Under the pieces are notes generated by a model. It ran no database searches and was not told the origin of the DNA. It saw only the letters and a program-made list of their open reading frames with translations. Positions 34,503-44,385 of a stretch of 64,000 nt of DNA are shown piece by piece. Numbering within the stretch: position 1 is the first letter of the stretch; each line of letters begins with the position of its first letter. The DNA is from Bacillota bacterium (GTDB lineage: Bacteria > Bacillota > Sulfobacillia > JAJZYS01 > JAJYTV01): contig JAJZAT010000004.1 in NCBI GenBank assembly GCA_021799275.1, positions 62,001 through 126,000 of the forward strand. The letters run 5' to 3'. A program made the translations under genes and the position numbers.

Positions 34503-35744
34503 TCAGGCGAGGTCGGGATAGAGCGGGAAGCGGCGGCAGAGGCCCAGGGCCTGCTCGCGGATTTCCTGCAGGCGCGCCGGGTTGTCCCGGCCCTTGATCG
34601 CCTCGTCGATCATGCCGCCGATCTCGCGCATCTCGGCGGCGCGGATGCCCCGCGTCGTCAAGGCTGCCGTGCCGATGCGCACGCCGCTCGTCACGAATGG
34701 CGAACGCTTCTCGCCCGGCACCGTGTTCTTGTTCACGGTCATGCCAGCCTGCTCGAGCGCGTGCTCGACGTCCTTGCCCGTGAGATCGTCGCGATCCACG
34801 AAGGACATGAGCAGCAGGTGGTTGTCGGTGCCGCCGGAGACCAGCCGGTAGCCGCGCCGCACGAGTTCCCCGGCGAGGGCCTGGGCGTTCTCGCGCACCG
34901 CCTTCTGGTACGCCTTGAACTCGGGGCGCATCGCCTCGCCGAAGGCCACGGCCTTGGCGGCGATGACGTGCTCGAGCGGGCCGCCCTGCAGACCCGGGAA
35001 GACGGCCTTGTCCACGGAGGGGCCGAGTTCGCGCGAGGTCAGGATGAAGCCGCCGCGCGGACCGCGCAACGTCTTGTGGGTCGTCGAGGTGACGATGTCC
35101 GCGTAGCCGACGGGGCTCGGGTGTTCGCCCGCGGCGACAAGGCCCGCGATGTGCGCCATGTCCACCATCAGCTTGGCGCCCACCTGGTCGGCGATCTGCC
35201 TCAGGCGCGGGAAGTCGATGATGCGCGGGTAGGCCGAGGCGCCGGCCACGATGAGCTTCGGATGATGCTGCCTCGCCAGGGATTCGACCTCGTCGTAGTC
35301 GATCTGCTCCGTTTCCGGGTTCAGGCCGTAGGCGACGAAGTTGTAATCCTGGCCCGAGAAGTTCACCGGGCTGCCGTGCGTCAGGTGCCCGCCTTCGCTC
35401 AGCTTCATGCCGAGCACGGTGTCGCCGGGCTTGATCATGGCGTGGTAGGCCGCCATGTTGGCCGGCGCCCCGGCGTGGGGCTGGACGTTCGCAAACTCCG
35501 CGTGGAACAGGGCGCAGGCCCGGTTCCTCGCGAGCTCCTCGACCTCGTCCACCACGTGGCAGCCACCGTAATAGCGGTGGCCGGGGTAGCCCTCGGCGTA
35601 CTTGTTGGTCAGCACGCTGCCCATGGCTTCCAGCACGGCCAGGGAGGTGAAGTTCTCGGAAGCGATCAGTTCGAGCGTCTCCCGCTGACGGGTCAGTTCC
35701 GCGCCGATCAGGCGCCGGATCTCGGGATCGGTCTCAGCGAGCAA
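34503..35744 (-). CDS. glyA: Serine hydroxymethyltransferase
   Basis: 413 residues, PLP enzyme interconverting serine and glycine with tetrahydrofolate. Seen: [51 protein letters not shown], and the PLP lysine in [17 protein letters not shown] 35742-35744 lies eight nt after AAGGAGGT and overlaps the end of lipM by 11 nt. It is the last gene of the glycine-cleavage operon, so glycine decarboxylation and the serine-glycine step, both needing methylene-THF, are produced together. Confidence 0.97.
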   Translation of the reverse strand: MLAETDPEIRRLIGAELTRQRETLELIASENFTSLAVLEAMGSVLTNKYAEGYPGHRYYGGCHVVDEVEELARNRACALFHAEFANVQPHAGAPANMAAYHAMIKPGDTVLGMKLSEGGHLTHGSPVNFSGQDYNFVAYGLNPETEQIDYDEVESLARQHHPKLIVAGASAYPRIIDFPRLRQIADQVGAKLMVDMAHIAGLVAAGEHPSPVGYADIVTSTTHKTLRGPRGGFILTSRELGPSVDKAVFPGLQGGPLEHVIAAKAVAFGEAMRPEFKAYQKAVRENAQALAGELVRRGYRLVSGGTDNHLLLMSFVDRDDLTGKDVEHALEQAGMTVNKNTVPGEKRSPFVTSGVRIGTAALTTRGIRAAEMREIGGMIDEAIKGRDNPARLQEIREQALGLCRRFPLYPDLA

Positions 35745-36468
35745 TGTCGGATACCTCCTTGGAGCGTCCCGCCCACCAGGCCGAGAACGCGCGCACTAGG
35801 GCGTCCCGAACCTCGCGGCGACTCGGCTCGCGGCCGATCGCCTGACCAAGGTCGGTAGCGCGGCGGCGCATGGCCTCCGCGTACCGCTCCGGATCGCGTG
35901 GCGCGAAGATGCGCGCCCAGAGTCCATAGTCGAGACTCAGCGGCAGGGCGCCGTGCTGCAGCAGCACACCGAGGTGGCGCACCTGGGCAGATCCCAGAAG
36001 CTTGCGCCCTCCCACCTCGATCTCGTACCAGGACGGTTGTTGGAAGCAGTTTTCGTCCCGTCCCGGCTGCCCGGGGTCCCCCGCGAGCCCGACGTCCGCT
36101 CCAAGATCGCGCAGGGCCGCCAGAAGAGGGCGGGCAATCTCGAGATACGTGGACCGCACGTCTCCGGGCAGGTCCTCGGTCGGCACGATGAAGGCGTAGG
36201 TCACCTCGTGCTGGTGCAAGACCGCCTTGCCGCCCGTCGGACGTCTTACGAGATCGACGCCCATCTCCCGGAGACGCTCCGGGCTGAACGTGTCCGGGGT
36301 CTGCCCGTAGCCGAGCGAGAGAGTCGGCCGGCTCCACCCGTAGAGGCGGAGCCGCGGCTGGCCATCCGAGCGCACGAGGTCGGCGAGGGCGAGATCCCTG
36401 GCCATGTTGTAACGGCCGGAACGGTCGCCCTCGCGCAGGATCAGGAGCTCAGCCACCGAGGCGCTCAA
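35734..36468 (-). CDS. lipM: Octanoyl-transferase / lipoate-protein ligase family (LipM-like)
   Basis: 244 residues of the BPL/LplA/LipB fold. Seen: [32 protein letters not shown], and [25 protein letters not shown] with a cysteine at the position of the acyl-carrying Cys of Bacillus LipM. LipM moves octanoyl from ACP to GcvH, fitting the position inside the gcv operon, where GcvH is the lipoylated protein. A lipoate ligase role is the alternative; lipA and lipL are not seen. TTG 36468 overlaps gcvPB by 20 nt; GTG three codons later is also possible, and neither has a strong Shine-Dalgarno. Confidence 0.87.
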   Translation of the reverse strand: MSASVAELLILREGDRSGRYNMARDLALADLVRSDGQPRLRLYGWSRPTLSLGYGQTPDTFSPERLREMGVDLVRRPTGGKAVLHQHEVTYAFIVPTEDLPGDVRSTYLEIARPLLAALRDLGADVGLAGDPGQPGRDENCFQQPSWYEIEVGGRKLLGSAQVRHLGVLLQHGALPLSLDYGLWARIFAPRDPERYAEAMRRRATDLGQAIGREPSRREVRDALVRAFSAWWAGRSKEVSDIAR

Positions 36469-37891
36469 GGAGCTTGGGCTGCTTCACGGCCCTCGCCTCG
36501 TCGAGCCGGCCCACCACGGTATTGTGCGGCGCGGTCTTGACGTACTCCGGGTTCTCACGGCCCTCGTCGATGATGCGGTTGAGCGTGTCGGCGAAGCCCT
36601 TCAGGGTTTCCTTGGTCTCCGTCTCGGTCGGCTCGATCATCATCGCCTCGTGGACGATCAGCGGGAAGTAGACCGTCGGCGGGTGGTAGTCGAAGTCGAG
36701 CAGGCGCTTCGCGATGTCGAGCGTCTTGACGCCCTGCTGCCGCACCAGGTCTTCCGGCGGCGCCACCACGAACTCGTGCTTCGGGATGCGGTCGAACGGC
36801 ACGTCGAAGTGGTCCTTGATCAGGCTCAGGATGTAGTTGGCGTTCAGCACCGCGTCGTCGGCCACCTCGCGCAGTCCCTCGCCACCCAGTGCACGGATGT
36901 AGGTGTAGGCCCGCACCAGGACGCCGAAGTTGCCGTAGAACGAGCGCATCTGGCCGATCGAGTCCTTCAGGTCGTAGCTCAGGTGGAAGTGGCCGTCCCC
37001 GTTCGTGACGATGGGCATCGGCAGGAAGTCCCTGAGGTGCGCCTTGACGCCCACGGGACCCGCGCCCGGCCCGCCGCCGCCGTGCGGCGTCGAGAAGGTC
37101 TTGTGCAGGTTCAGGTGGACGATGTCGAAGCCCATGTCCCCGGGACGCGAGTGGCCGAGCACCGCGTTCAGGTTGGCGCCATCGTAGTAGAGCAGGCCGC
37201 CGGCCGCGTGGATGACCTCCGCGATCTCGGTGATCCGCTCGTCGAAGAGGCCGAGCGTATTCGGGTTCGTCAGCATGAGGGCCGCCGTCTTCTCCGACGC
37301 CAGCTGGCGCAGTGCGTCGACGTCGACGCCACCGCGCTCGTCGGATGGGACGTGGACCACCTCGAAACCGGCCATGGCCGCCGTCGCCGGGTTCGTGCCG
37401 TGCGCGGAGTCGGGCACGATCACCTGCGTACGCGCGGTGTCACCGCGGGACTCGTGGTAGGCGCGGACGATCAGGATGCCGGTGAGTTCGCCATGCGCGC
37501 CGGCCGCCGGCTGCAGCGAAACGGCGTCCATGCCGGTAATCTCGCCGAGGTCGCGCTGCAGCTCCCACATCATCTGCAGGGCGCCCTGGACGGTCTCCTC
37601 CGGCTGGTACGGGTGCAGCTGCGCGAAGCCGGGCAGGCGAGCGGTGTCCTCGTTGATCTTGGGGTTGTACTTCATCGTGCACGAACCGAGCGGGTAGAAG
37701 CCGGTGTCGACGCCGTAGTTGCGGCGCGAGAGACCGGTGAAGTGGCGAACCGCCTGCACCTCGGAGAGCTCGGGCAGCGGAAGCTCCGAGCGGATCTCCC
37801 CTGCCGGCAGGTAGGCGCCAAGGTCCACCTTGCGGCTGGGCAGGTACTCGGTGCCGCGCCCTGCCTCGTGTTCCTCGAAGATCGTCTTCAT
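36449..37891 (-). CDS. gcvPB: Glycine dehydrogenase (decarboxylating) subunit 2
   Basis: 480 residues, the C-terminal half of the split P-protein, containing the PLP lysine in [25 protein letters not shown]. Also [32 protein letters not shown] and [20 protein letters not shown]. With GcvPA it decarboxylates glycine and passes aminomethyl to lipoyl-GcvH. ATG overlaps the gcvPA stop by 4 nt. Confidence 0.97.
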   Translation of the reverse strand: MKTIFEEHEAGRGTEYLPSRKVDLGAYLPAGEIRSELPLPELSEVQAVRHFTGLSRRNYGVDTGFYPLGSCTMKYNPKINEDTARLPGFAQLHPYQPEETVQGALQMMWELQRDLGEITGMDAVSLQPAAGAHGELTGILIVRAYHESRGDTARTQVIVPDSAHGTNPATAAMAGFEVVHVPSDERGGVDVDALRQLASEKTAALMLTNPNTLGLFDERITEIAEVIHAAGGLLYYDGANLNAVLGHSRPGDMGFDIVHLNLHKTFSTPHGGGGPGAGPVGVKAHLRDFLPMPIVTNGDGHFHLSYDLKDSIGQMRSFYGNFGVLVRAYTYIRALGGEGLREVADDAVLNANYILSLIKDHFDVPFDRIPKHEFVVAPPEDLVRQQGVKTLDIAKRLLDFDYHPPTVYFPLIVHEAMMIEPTETETKETLKGFADTLNRIIDEGRENPEYVKTAPHNTVVGRLDEARAVKQPKLLERLGG

Positions 37892-39228
37892 GCCTCGACC
37901 CCCTGCAGCACGTCGAGGAGCTTTGCGATCTCCTCGGTGGTCCTCTTCTCCGTGACGGAGAGCAGCATGTGGCCGGGGAGCTCGGGGTAGAAACGCTCGA
38001 GGTCGAGCGGTCCGAGCATGCCCGCCTTGAGCATGGCCCCCTGCACGTCCTTGACGCTGGCCTTGCCGCGCAGCGCCACCTCGAAGGCGTAGGGGCCGGA
38101 GAAGGCCAGGTCTACACCCTGCGTCCTGCCGATCCCGTCGCCGAGGCGGTGCGCCCCCTCGATCGAGAGCGAAGCGGCCTGCCTGAGGCCGTCGGGGCCG
38201 AGCAGGGTGGTATGGATCGTCGCCGCCAGGGCCATCAGCCCCTGGTTGGTGCAGATGTTCGACGTGGCCTTCTCGCGCCGGATGTGCTGCTCGCGCGTCT
38301 GGAACGTCAACACGTAGCCCCGGTTGCCGTCCTTGTCGGCCGTCTCGCCGACGATACGGCCGGGCAGGCGCCTCAGATATGCCTGGCGCGCCGCCATGAA
38401 ACCGAGGTACGGGCCGCCGAACGACGCCGCGATGCCGAGGCCCTGCGCCTCGCCCACCGCCACGTCGGCGCCGTAGGCCCCAGGCGGGCGCATCACCGCG
38501 AGAGAGATCGGATCCGCGACGGCGATGTAGAGCGCACCCTTGTCGTGGGTGGCCTTGACGAGGCTGTCGACGTCCTCGAGGAGACCGAAGAAGTTCGGGT
38601 GCTGCACGATGACGCAGGCCGCGCCCTCGGCCGCTCCGGCGATGTCCTCGGCGGCCGCGCGCCCGTCCCTGAGCGGCAGCTCGACGACCTCGAGCCCGCG
38701 GCCGTGCGCGTAGGTCCTCAGGACCGCGCGGTACTGCGGGTCCACCGAGCGCGCCACCACGATGCGCTCCCTGCCGGTCTGGCCCCAGGCCAGCATGGCC
38801 GCCTCCGCCACGGCGGTGGCGCCGTCGTAGAGCGAGGCCTGTGCGATGTCGAGACCGGTCAGGGCGGCGATCAGCGACTGGAACTCGAAGATCGCCTGCA
38901 GGGTACCCTGGCTGATCTCCGGCTGGTACGGCGTGTAGGCCGTGTAGAACTCCGAGCGGCGCAGCATCTCGCCGACGACGGACGGGATATAGCGGTCGTA
39001 GGCGCCGCCGCCGAGGAACGAGACGTACTTGCCCATGTCGAGGTCGCGGGCGGCGAGGGTCGAGAGCAGCCGCGCCACTTCGCTCTCCGGCAGTCCCTCG
39101 GGCAGGTTCAGGGGTCGATCGAGGCGTACCGCCGCCGGCAGATCGGAGAAGAGCTCGTCGACCGACGAGGCTCCGATCTGGCGCAGCATCTCGCGCCGAT
39201 CTTCCTCAGTATGGGGAGTGAAGCGCAT
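37888..39228 (-). CDS. gcvPA: Glycine dehydrogenase (decarboxylating) subunit 1
   Basis: 446 residues, the N-terminal half of the split P-protein common in Firmicutes and archaea. [58 protein letters not shown] and [14 protein letters not shown] are family signatures; this subunit lacks the PLP lysine. ATG start, one bp after the gcvH stop. It works as a heterodimer or heterotetramer with GcvPB. Confidence 0.97.
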   Translation of the reverse strand: MRFTPHTEEDRREMLRQIGASSVDELFSDLPAAVRLDRPLNLPEGLPESEVARLLSTLAARDLDMGKYVSFLGGGAYDRYIPSVVGEMLRRSEFYTAYTPYQPEISQGTLQAIFEFQSLIAALTGLDIAQASLYDGATAVAEAAMLAWGQTGRERIVVARSVDPQYRAVLRTYAHGRGLEVVELPLRDGRAAAEDIAGAAEGAACVIVQHPNFFGLLEDVDSLVKATHDKGALYIAVADPISLAVMRPPGAYGADVAVGEAQGLGIAASFGGPYLGFMAARQAYLRRLPGRIVGETADKDGNRGYVLTFQTREQHIRREKATSNICTNQGLMALAATIHTTLLGPDGLRQAASLSIEGAHRLGDGIGRTQGVDLAFSGPYAFEVALRGKASVKDVQGAMLKAGMLGPLDLERFYPELPGHMLLSVTEKRTTEEIAKLLDVLQGVEA

Positions 39229-39229
39229 G

Positions 39230-39616
39230 TCAGTGCCCGCCCTCCTGGAGGGCCCCGTAGGCCTGGGCGTCCAGCAAGGCCTGGACCTCGCCGTCGTTGG
39301 CGATCTCGATCTCGACGATCCAGCCCTGGCCGTACGGGTCCTGGTTCACGAGCTCCGGCGAGTCGACGAGGGCCTGGTTGACGGCCACGACCTTGCCGGT
39401 GATCGGCGCGAAGACGTCGGAGACGCTCTTCACGGACTCGACGACGCCGAACGCCTCGCCCTGCTTGACCGCGCGGCCGACCTCGGGAAGTTCGACGAAC
39501 ACGACGTCACCGAGCTGATCCTGCGCGAAGTCGGTGATGCCGACGCGGCCTGACTTGCCTTCGGGACGCAGCCACTCGTGGTCCTCTGTGTAACGGAGCT
39601 CGGACGGTGTCTTCAC
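39230..39616 (-). CDS. gcvH: Glycine cleavage system H protein
   Basis: 128 residues, the lipoyl carrier. RYTEDHEWLRPEGKSGRVGITDFAQDQLGDVVFVELPEVG and the lipoyl-lysine loop FGVVESVKSVSDVFAPI. It shuttles the aminomethyl group from P- to T-protein. GTG 39614-39616 is nine nt after GGAGG and overlaps the gcvT stop (GTGA); the longer upstream frame is a gcvT shadow. Confidence 0.97.
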   Translation of the reverse strand: MKTPSELRYTEDHEWLRPEGKSGRVGITDFAQDQLGDVVFVELPEVGRAVKQGEAFGVVESVKSVSDVFAPITGKVVAVNQALVDSPELVNQDPYGQGWIVEIEIANDGEVQALLDAQAYGALQEGGH

Positions 39617-40728
39617 TTGCCACTCCTCCTGTAGAACGGCCTCTTGATGACTTCGGCGGGAATCGCTCGTCCACGCACCGAGACCGCGATGCGCGTGCCC
39701 ACCTGTGCGTACTCGGCAGGGACGAAGCCGAGTCCGATCGCCTCGCCAAGCGTCGGCGAGAGCATGCCGCTCGTCACGACGCCGATCTCCTCGCCCGACG
39801 GGCTCGTGATCGGGTAGCCATGCCGCGCAATGCCGCGTTCCGCGAGCTTGAAGCCGACCAGCCGCCGCTTCGGGCCGCCCGACTCCTGCTCCTCCTTGAG
39901 GGGTCCGAGGCCGATGAAGTGTTCCTTCTCGAGCCGCACCCAGTACTTGAGCCCGGACTGCAAGGGCGTGTGGTCCTGATCGAGTTCCTGCCCGTAGAGC
40001 GGCAGGCAGGCCTCGAAGCGCAGCGAGTCCCTGGCGCCCAGTCCGCACGGCAGGATGCCGTAGGGCTCGCCGGCCCGCAGGATCTCCCGCCAGACGTGAA
40101 CGGCGTCCTCGGGACGCACGTAGATCTCGAAGCCGTCCTCGCCCGTGTAGCCCGTCCGCGAGACCCAGAGCGCCTTGCGTCCCGCGATCTCGATGTCCGG
40201 CTGCACCCAGAAGAAGGCGATCCTATTGAGGTCGAAGGAGGTCAGGCTCTGCAGGATCTCCTGCGCCTTCGGCCCCTGCAGGGCCATCTCCGCCGTCTTC
40301 GCCGAAATGTCCTCCGCCTGCACGTCCGGATAGAGCCGCTGCCGCTGCTCCATCACCCAGGCGACGTCCTTGTCGGTGTTCGAGGCGTTCACGACCAGCA
40401 GCACGTGCCCCGGCTCCAGCCGGTAGACCAGAAGGTCGTCGACGACGCCGCCGTGCTCGTAGCACATCGGGGAGTACAGCACCTGGTTCTCCGCAAGCTT
40501 CTGGCAATCGTTCGTCACCAGTTCGTCGGCGAACTGCAGCACCCGCTCGCCATGCAGGTCGATCTCGCCCATGTGCGACACGTCAAAGAGCCCTGCCCGC
40601 TGCCGCACGGCCTCGTGCTCCGCCAGAATCCCGGCCGGGTACTGCACGGGCATGTCCCAGCCGCCGAAGTCCACCATGCGCCCGCCGAGCGCCAGGTGCT
40701 CCTCGTAGAGCGGTGTCCGCTTTCCCAT
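39613..40728 (-). CDS. gcvT: Aminomethyltransferase (glycine cleavage T protein)
   Basis: 371 residues. It releases ammonia and forms 5,10-methylene-THF from the aminomethyl-lipoyl intermediate. Seen: [39 protein letters not shown] at the N-terminus, [24 protein letters not shown] (THF-binding) and [21 protein letters not shown]. Of two close ATG codons, 40728 is better spaced (7 nt) from the Shine-Dalgarno AGGAGG than 40734. First gene of gcvT-H-PA-PB-lipM-glyA. A stable hairpin abuts the ribosome site. Confidence 0.97.
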   Translation of the reverse strand: MGKRTPLYEEHLALGGRMVDFGGWDMPVQYPAGILAEHEAVRQRAGLFDVSHMGEIDLHGERVLQFADELVTNDCQKLAENQVLYSPMCYEHGGVVDDLLVYRLEPGHVLLVVNASNTDKDVAWVMEQRQRLYPDVQAEDISAKTAEMALQGPKAQEILQSLTSFDLNRIAFFWVQPDIEIAGRKALWVSRTGYTGEDGFEIYVRPEDAVHVWREILRAGEPYGILPCGLGARDSLRFEACLPLYGQELDQDHTPLQSGLKYWVRLEKEHFIGLGPLKEEQESGGPKRRLVGFKLAERGIARHGYPITSPSGEEIGVVTSGMLSPTLGEAIGLGFVPAEYAQVGTRIAVSVRGRAIPAEVIKRPFYRRSGK

Positions 40729-40735
40729 TCCCATG

Positions 40736-40761
40736 CCTCCTGGGTCGCCTCCGGGCGACCC
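40736..40761 (-). promoter_or_regulatory. Leader hairpin abutting the gcvT ribosome-binding site
   Basis: On the minus strand GGGTCGCC-CGGA-GGCGACCC (8-bp perfect stem, positions 40742-40761) ends one nucleotide before AGGAGG (40736-40741). Further upstream, short stems occur (CGCGTC/GACGCG, GATCC/GGATC). This suggests a structured leader controlling translation or stability of the gcv operon. It does not show glycine riboswitch core sequences. Confidence 0.45.
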
Positions 40762-40879
40762 CCTTTCAGGTTCCAAGGTTCTGCGATCCCGGATCGCGTC
40801 TGGCGACGCGTCCCTGCGTTCTCCGGCCCGCTTTTCCCATCTGTGGGCCCGTTCTGCCCATATGGTGCGCGATGGATTC

Positions 40880-42190
40880 TCAGACCGGTTCGGGGCGCAG
40901 CCGCATCCCCCAAAGCCAGATCGTACCCGCCAGGCCGAGGAGGCCGATCACTGCGGCGATCATGTAGAGGCTGCCGAACTTGGGCAGCACGCTGCCGTAG
41001 ACGGCCGACCCGATCGCCACGCCGAGTGCCCGGAACGTCCCCAGAACTGCCTGGGCGGAACCAGCCTGCGCCTTCGGTGCGAACCCCAAAACAAGATACT
41101 GCAACGGCGACCCCATGGTAAGGCCCACTCCGCCCCCTAGCAGCAGAAGTCCCCCGACCATGCCACTAAGCCCAGAGATCTGGGCCAGGATGACGGCGCC
41201 GGCCGCCATCAGGACGAAGCCCGCCGAAAGCACCGCGCGGGGGCCCAGACGGTCCGCCAGGCGCCCGCCGTAATAGGCCGTCGCAGCGCTCGCCAGGGCC
41301 ATGGGCAGGAGGGCGGTGCCGGACGCGGCCTCGCCCAGGTGCAAAAGCCGCATGGCGTAGAGCGGCACGAAGAGCGCCACCGCCGTGGCGGCCGCGCTGA
41401 GACCGCCGAGCAGATAGACCGGCAAGAGCCGGCCACCACCGCGGAAGATCGGGAGGGCAGCGGAGCGCTCCCAGAGGATGAGATTGGGCAACAGGAGCAC
41501 GCCGAAGACGAGGCTCGCCCAGCCGAGCGGCAGGGAGCCGCGCTCCAGCATCTCGAACCCGAGCAGGACGGCCGCCGCGAGCAGCGCGGTCAGGGAAGCT
41601 CCCTGCACGTCGGCGGGCCCGGGTACCGCGTGGGTCCCTGCGGAGACGTAGACGAGCGCAAGCACGGCCACACCAAGCCCGATCGGCGCCGTGGCGAGGA
41701 AGAGCCAGTGCCAGCCCAGGCTCGCTACGATGAGCCCCCCGATCGGCGGGGCGACAATCGCGGCGAGGCCGTACACGCCGCCAAGCACACCAAGCATGGC
41801 GCCTCGCCGTTCGGCCGGGAATACCTGTCCGATCTCGGCGCTCGCCAGGGGCATCAGGGCGGCGGCACCGACTGCCTGCAGGCCGCGCCCCACGAGCAGC
41901 CAAAGGACACCGGAACTGAGGCCGGCGACGATCGAGCCGGCGGCGAACAGGACGCCACCTGCCGCGAACAGAGTCCGGCGGCCGTGGCGGTCGCCCAGGA
42001 CCCCGAGAACCGGCAGCGCGGCTCCGTAGACGATCCCGTAGAGGGTCACAAGCCACGTGGCCAGAGCGGTCGGAAGGTGAAGCGCCGTCGCGATTGGTTG
42101 AAGGCCCGGCGACAGGAGACTCAGATCCGCCGCGCTCAGGAACACGCCGAGAGCGAGCGTCGCGATGAGGCCCTTCTGCGCGGTCGACAA
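40880..42190 (-). CDS. Major facilitator superfamily drug/H+ antiporter-like transporter
   Basis: 436 residues with about twelve to thirteen hydrophobic helices. MFS loop motif between helices 2 and 3: GVLGDRHGRRTLFAAGG; helix 5 antiporter-type motif VLGGVYGLAAIVAPPIGGLI (motif C, GxxxGPxxGG-like); second-half loop YYGGRLADRLGPRAVL. These point to a proton-driven efflux pump of the EmrB/QacA or Bcr type. TTG 42188-42190 follows GGAGGGATCCTCCC, where GGAGG can pair with CCTCC in a small hairpin. Divergent from a radical SAM gene with a palindrome between them. Confidence 0.88.
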   Translation of the reverse strand: MSTAQKGLIATLALGVFLSAADLSLLSPGLQPIATALHLPTALATWLVTLYGIVYGAALPVLGVLGDRHGRRTLFAAGGVLFAAGSIVAGLSSGVLWLLVGRGLQAVGAAALMPLASAEIGQVFPAERRGAMLGVLGGVYGLAAIVAPPIGGLIVASLGWHWLFLATAPIGLGVAVLALVYVSAGTHAVPGPADVQGASLTALLAAAVLLGFEMLERGSLPLGWASLVFGVLLLPNLILWERSAALPIFRGGGRLLPVYLLGGLSAAATAVALFVPLYAMRLLHLGEAASGTALLPMALASAATAYYGGRLADRLGPRAVLSAGFVLMAAGAVILAQISGLSGMVGGLLLLGGGVGLTMGSPLQYLVLGFAPKAQAGSAQAVLGTFRALGVAIGSAVYGSVLPKFGSLYMIAAVIGLLGLAGTIWLWGMRLRPEPV

Positions 42191-42302
42191 GGGAGGATCC
42201 CTCCAGAACAGCCTTGCGGCTGGCACGGATTTCGCATGCGTTCGCCCGATTTCCTCTTGAAGCGCATTTTCTAGAGGTCCGTCCTGCGCAACCAAACGAG
42301 CG

Positions 42303-42315
42303 GTTCGGTCCGAAC
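42303..42315. promoter_or_regulatory. Operator-like palindrome between divergent MFS and radical SAM genes
   Basis: GTTCGG-T-CCGAAC, a perfect inverted repeat in the 193-bp divergent intergenic region. It sits 113 bp from the transporter start and about 69 bp from the radical SAM start, where a regulator could act on both. A second imperfect stem (GCCCTGAAG/CTTCGGGGC) at about 42340-42364 lies just upstream of the radical SAM ribosome site. No regulator gene is adjacent. Confidence 0.4.
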
Positions 42316-42383
42316 GGAACTCGTCCTCCGCGCCCTGAAGTGCTACGCTTCGGGGCAGTCTGTTCGCCTGGGGGAGTGCCCCG

Positions 42384-43502
42384 ATGTCCGTACAGCCAAA
42401 CGAAATCCGGTCGCCATTCGGCGAACGGCCTATGCTCGTGTTCTGGGAAACGACCAAGGCCTGCCTTCTCGCTTGCCGCCATTGTCGCGCGACTGCGCAG
42501 CCGAATCCGCTGCCGGGGCAGCTCGACAAGGAGGAGGGCATGCGTCTTCTGCGCTCGATCCGTTCCTTCGGCGAACCCGCGCCCGTAGTCGTCTTCACGG
42601 GCGGGGACCTCGTGCTGCGCGACGACATCTTCGACCTGATCGCCGAAGCCGACCGCCTCGGCCTGCACGTCGCCGCCGCCCCTGCCGCGACGCCCCTTCT
42701 GGACCGCCAGATGCTGCAGCGTCTCAAGGACGCGGGCGTCCAGTCCGTATCGCTGAGCCTCGACGCGCCGGGCGAAGTCCACGACGGCATCCGCGGCGTT
42801 CCTGGCACCTACGATCTGACGCTCGCGGCGACACGCCACGCGCTCGACGTCGGTCTCAAGGTCCAGATCAACACGGTGGTGATGCGGTCGACGCTCGAGA
42901 CGCTGCCGGAGATTGCCGCGCTGCTGCTCAGGGAGGGCGTACCCATCTGGGAAGTCTTCTTCCTCATCGTCACGGGACGGGCCGGAGAGGAGGACGCGCT
43001 CACGCCCGCGGAACAGGATGACGTCTGCCACTTCCTGCTCGATACGTCCCGCTACGACATGCTCGTGCGCACCGTCGAGGCCCCGTTCGTGCGCCGCGTG
43101 CTGCGCGAGCGCGAATCCGGCAAGGAGGGCGGGGCGCTTCATGCCCGGCTGCGCCAGAACCTTTTGCGCCTAGCGGGCCCGCCCACGCGTCCCGTGCGCA
43201 TGGGGACGCGCGGCACGCTCGACGGCGACGGCATCCTGTTCGTCGCGCACGACGGCACGATCTCGCCGGGCGGCTTCCTGCCGCTCGAACTCGGCAACGT
43301 CCGCGAGGACGACCTGGTCGAGGTGTACCGCACGCATCCGCTGCTCCGCCGCATCCGCCGCCGCGAGTTCGCCGGGCGCTGCGGTCAGTGCGACCACCGC
43401 GACGTCTGCGGCGGTTCGCGCGCCCGCGCCTATGCGTCGTTCGGTGATCCGTTCGCGTCCGACCCGGCCTGTCCGCTCGCCGCCGCGGAAGCGCTTCAGT
43501 GA
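42384..43502 (+). CDS. Radical SAM/SPASM-domain protein (TIGR04053-like)
   Basis: 372 residues. Radical SAM cluster motif CLLACRHC near residue 28, FTGGDLVLRDDIFDLI, SLSLDAPGEVHDGIRGVPGTYD, then a C-terminal SPASM/twitch region CGQCDHRDVCGGSRARAYASFGDPFASDPAC for auxiliary Fe-S clusters. This arrangement is shared with heme-pathway enzymes (AhbC/AhbD) and peptide-maturation enzymes; the length and SRARAYA..GD..ASDPAC tail fit the TIGR04053 group of unknown function. No precursor peptide gene was found nearby. ATG after GGGGGAG. Convergent with tadC, overlapping by 7 nt. Confidence 0.88.
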   Translation: MSVQPNEIRSPFGERPMLVFWETTKACLLACRHCRATAQPNPLPGQLDKEEGMRLLRSIRSFGEPAPVVVFTGGDLVLRDDIFDLIAEADRLGLHVAAAPAATPLLDRQMLQRLKDAGVQSVSLSLDAPGEVHDGIRGVPGTYDLTLAATRHALDVGLKVQINTVVMRSTLETLPEIAALLLREGVPIWEVFFLIVTGRAGEEDALTPAEQDDVCHFLLDTSRYDMLVRTVEAPFVRRVLRERESGKEGGALHARLRQNLLRLAGPPTRPVRMGTRGTLDGDGILFVAHDGTISPGGFLPLELGNVREDDLVEVYRTHPLLRRIRRREFAGRCGQCDHRDVCGGSRARAYASFGDPFASDPACPLAAAEALQ

Positions 43503-44383
43503 TGTAGAGCCTGGACGAACGACAGCACCGCCGGGCCGAGCAGCACGATGAACATGGCCGGAAACACGAGGAAGATCAGCGGGAAGAGCATCTTGATCGG
43601 CACCTTGAGCGCCGCTTCCTGCGCCCTCTGCTTCCTGAGGGCCCGCATCTGCTCACTCTGCGCCCGCAGCACGGAAGCGATGCCGACACCGAGCTCGTCC
43701 GCTTGCACCACGGCGTTGACGAACGCCGTCAAATCCGGCAGGTCCATGCGTTGCGCGAGGTCCCTCAGGGCCTCGGCCCTCGGCCTGCCCAGCTGCAGCT
43801 CGCGCAGGAGGCGGCCGAACTCCCCGGCGACCGGCTCGCCGAAGCGTCCCGTCACGCGGGCGAGGGCGGCGTCGAACCCGAGTCCCGCCTCCACGGACAC
43901 CGACAGGAGGTCCATGACGTCCGGCAGGTGACGCACCATCTGATGCTGCCTCGCCGTCGCTCGCCGCGCCAGCCAGAAATCCGGCAGCCGCCAGCCAAGG
44001 ACAGCCAGCGCGAGAGCGATCACGATCGCCGCACCGCCGAACAGGGCCGGCAGCAGGCCCACGACGGCAAGAAGGAAGCGGCTTGCAAGGAGCACGCCTG
44101 GCGTCGTCGGATTGCCTGCGCGTTCGATGCGCCTTTGCAGAAGCTCACCCTGCCGCTGGGGCAGATAGCGCAGGAGTGCCTGCGAGAGCTCCTCGAAGAT
44201 CGGCCGCAGGAAACGGTCGACAAAGCCGCGCTCCGGATCCGCGGACGCCCCCTGCCCGCCGCGATGCCGCACGACGCGCTCGAGCTGAAGGCGTTCGAGC
44301 TCCTGCACGGTACCGGGAGCGACGATGTAGAGCCCCAGGCTGTAGCCGAGCGCAATGGCCAGGATGATCGCGATGACCTGCAT
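43496..44383 (-). CDS. tadC: Tad pilus platform protein TadC
   Basis: 295 residues of the GspF/T2SSF family: two hydrophobic N-terminal segments, a helical domain (MVRHLPDVMDLLSVSVEAGLGFDAALARV, LRDLAQRMDLPDLTAFVNAVVQADELGVGI), then C-terminal transmembrane helices. It forms the inner platform with TadB for Flp pilus assembly. Last gene of the operon; ATG two bp after the tadB stop. Ends tail-to-tail with the radical SAM gene, with no visible terminator. Confidence 0.92.
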   Translation of the reverse strand: MQVIAIILAIALGYSLGLYIVAPGTVQELERLQLERVVRHRGGQGASADPERGFVDRFLRPIFEELSQALLRYLPQRQGELLQRRIERAGNPTTPGVLLASRFLLAVVGLLPALFGGAAIVIALALAVLGWRLPDFWLARRATARQHQMVRHLPDVMDLLSVSVEAGLGFDAALARVTGRFGEPVAGEFGRLLRELQLGRPRAEALRDLAQRMDLPDLTAFVNAVVQADELGVGIASVLRAQSEQMRALRKQRAQEAALKVPIKMLFPLIFLVFPAMFIVLLGPAVLSFVQALHH

Positions 44384-44385
44384 GG

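Noticed and set aside
40735-40880. Glycine riboswitch upstream of gcvT
   Set aside because: The conserved core (GGAGAG, CCGAAGGNGCAA, CUCUCAGG) could not be found on either strand, although the leader is structured.
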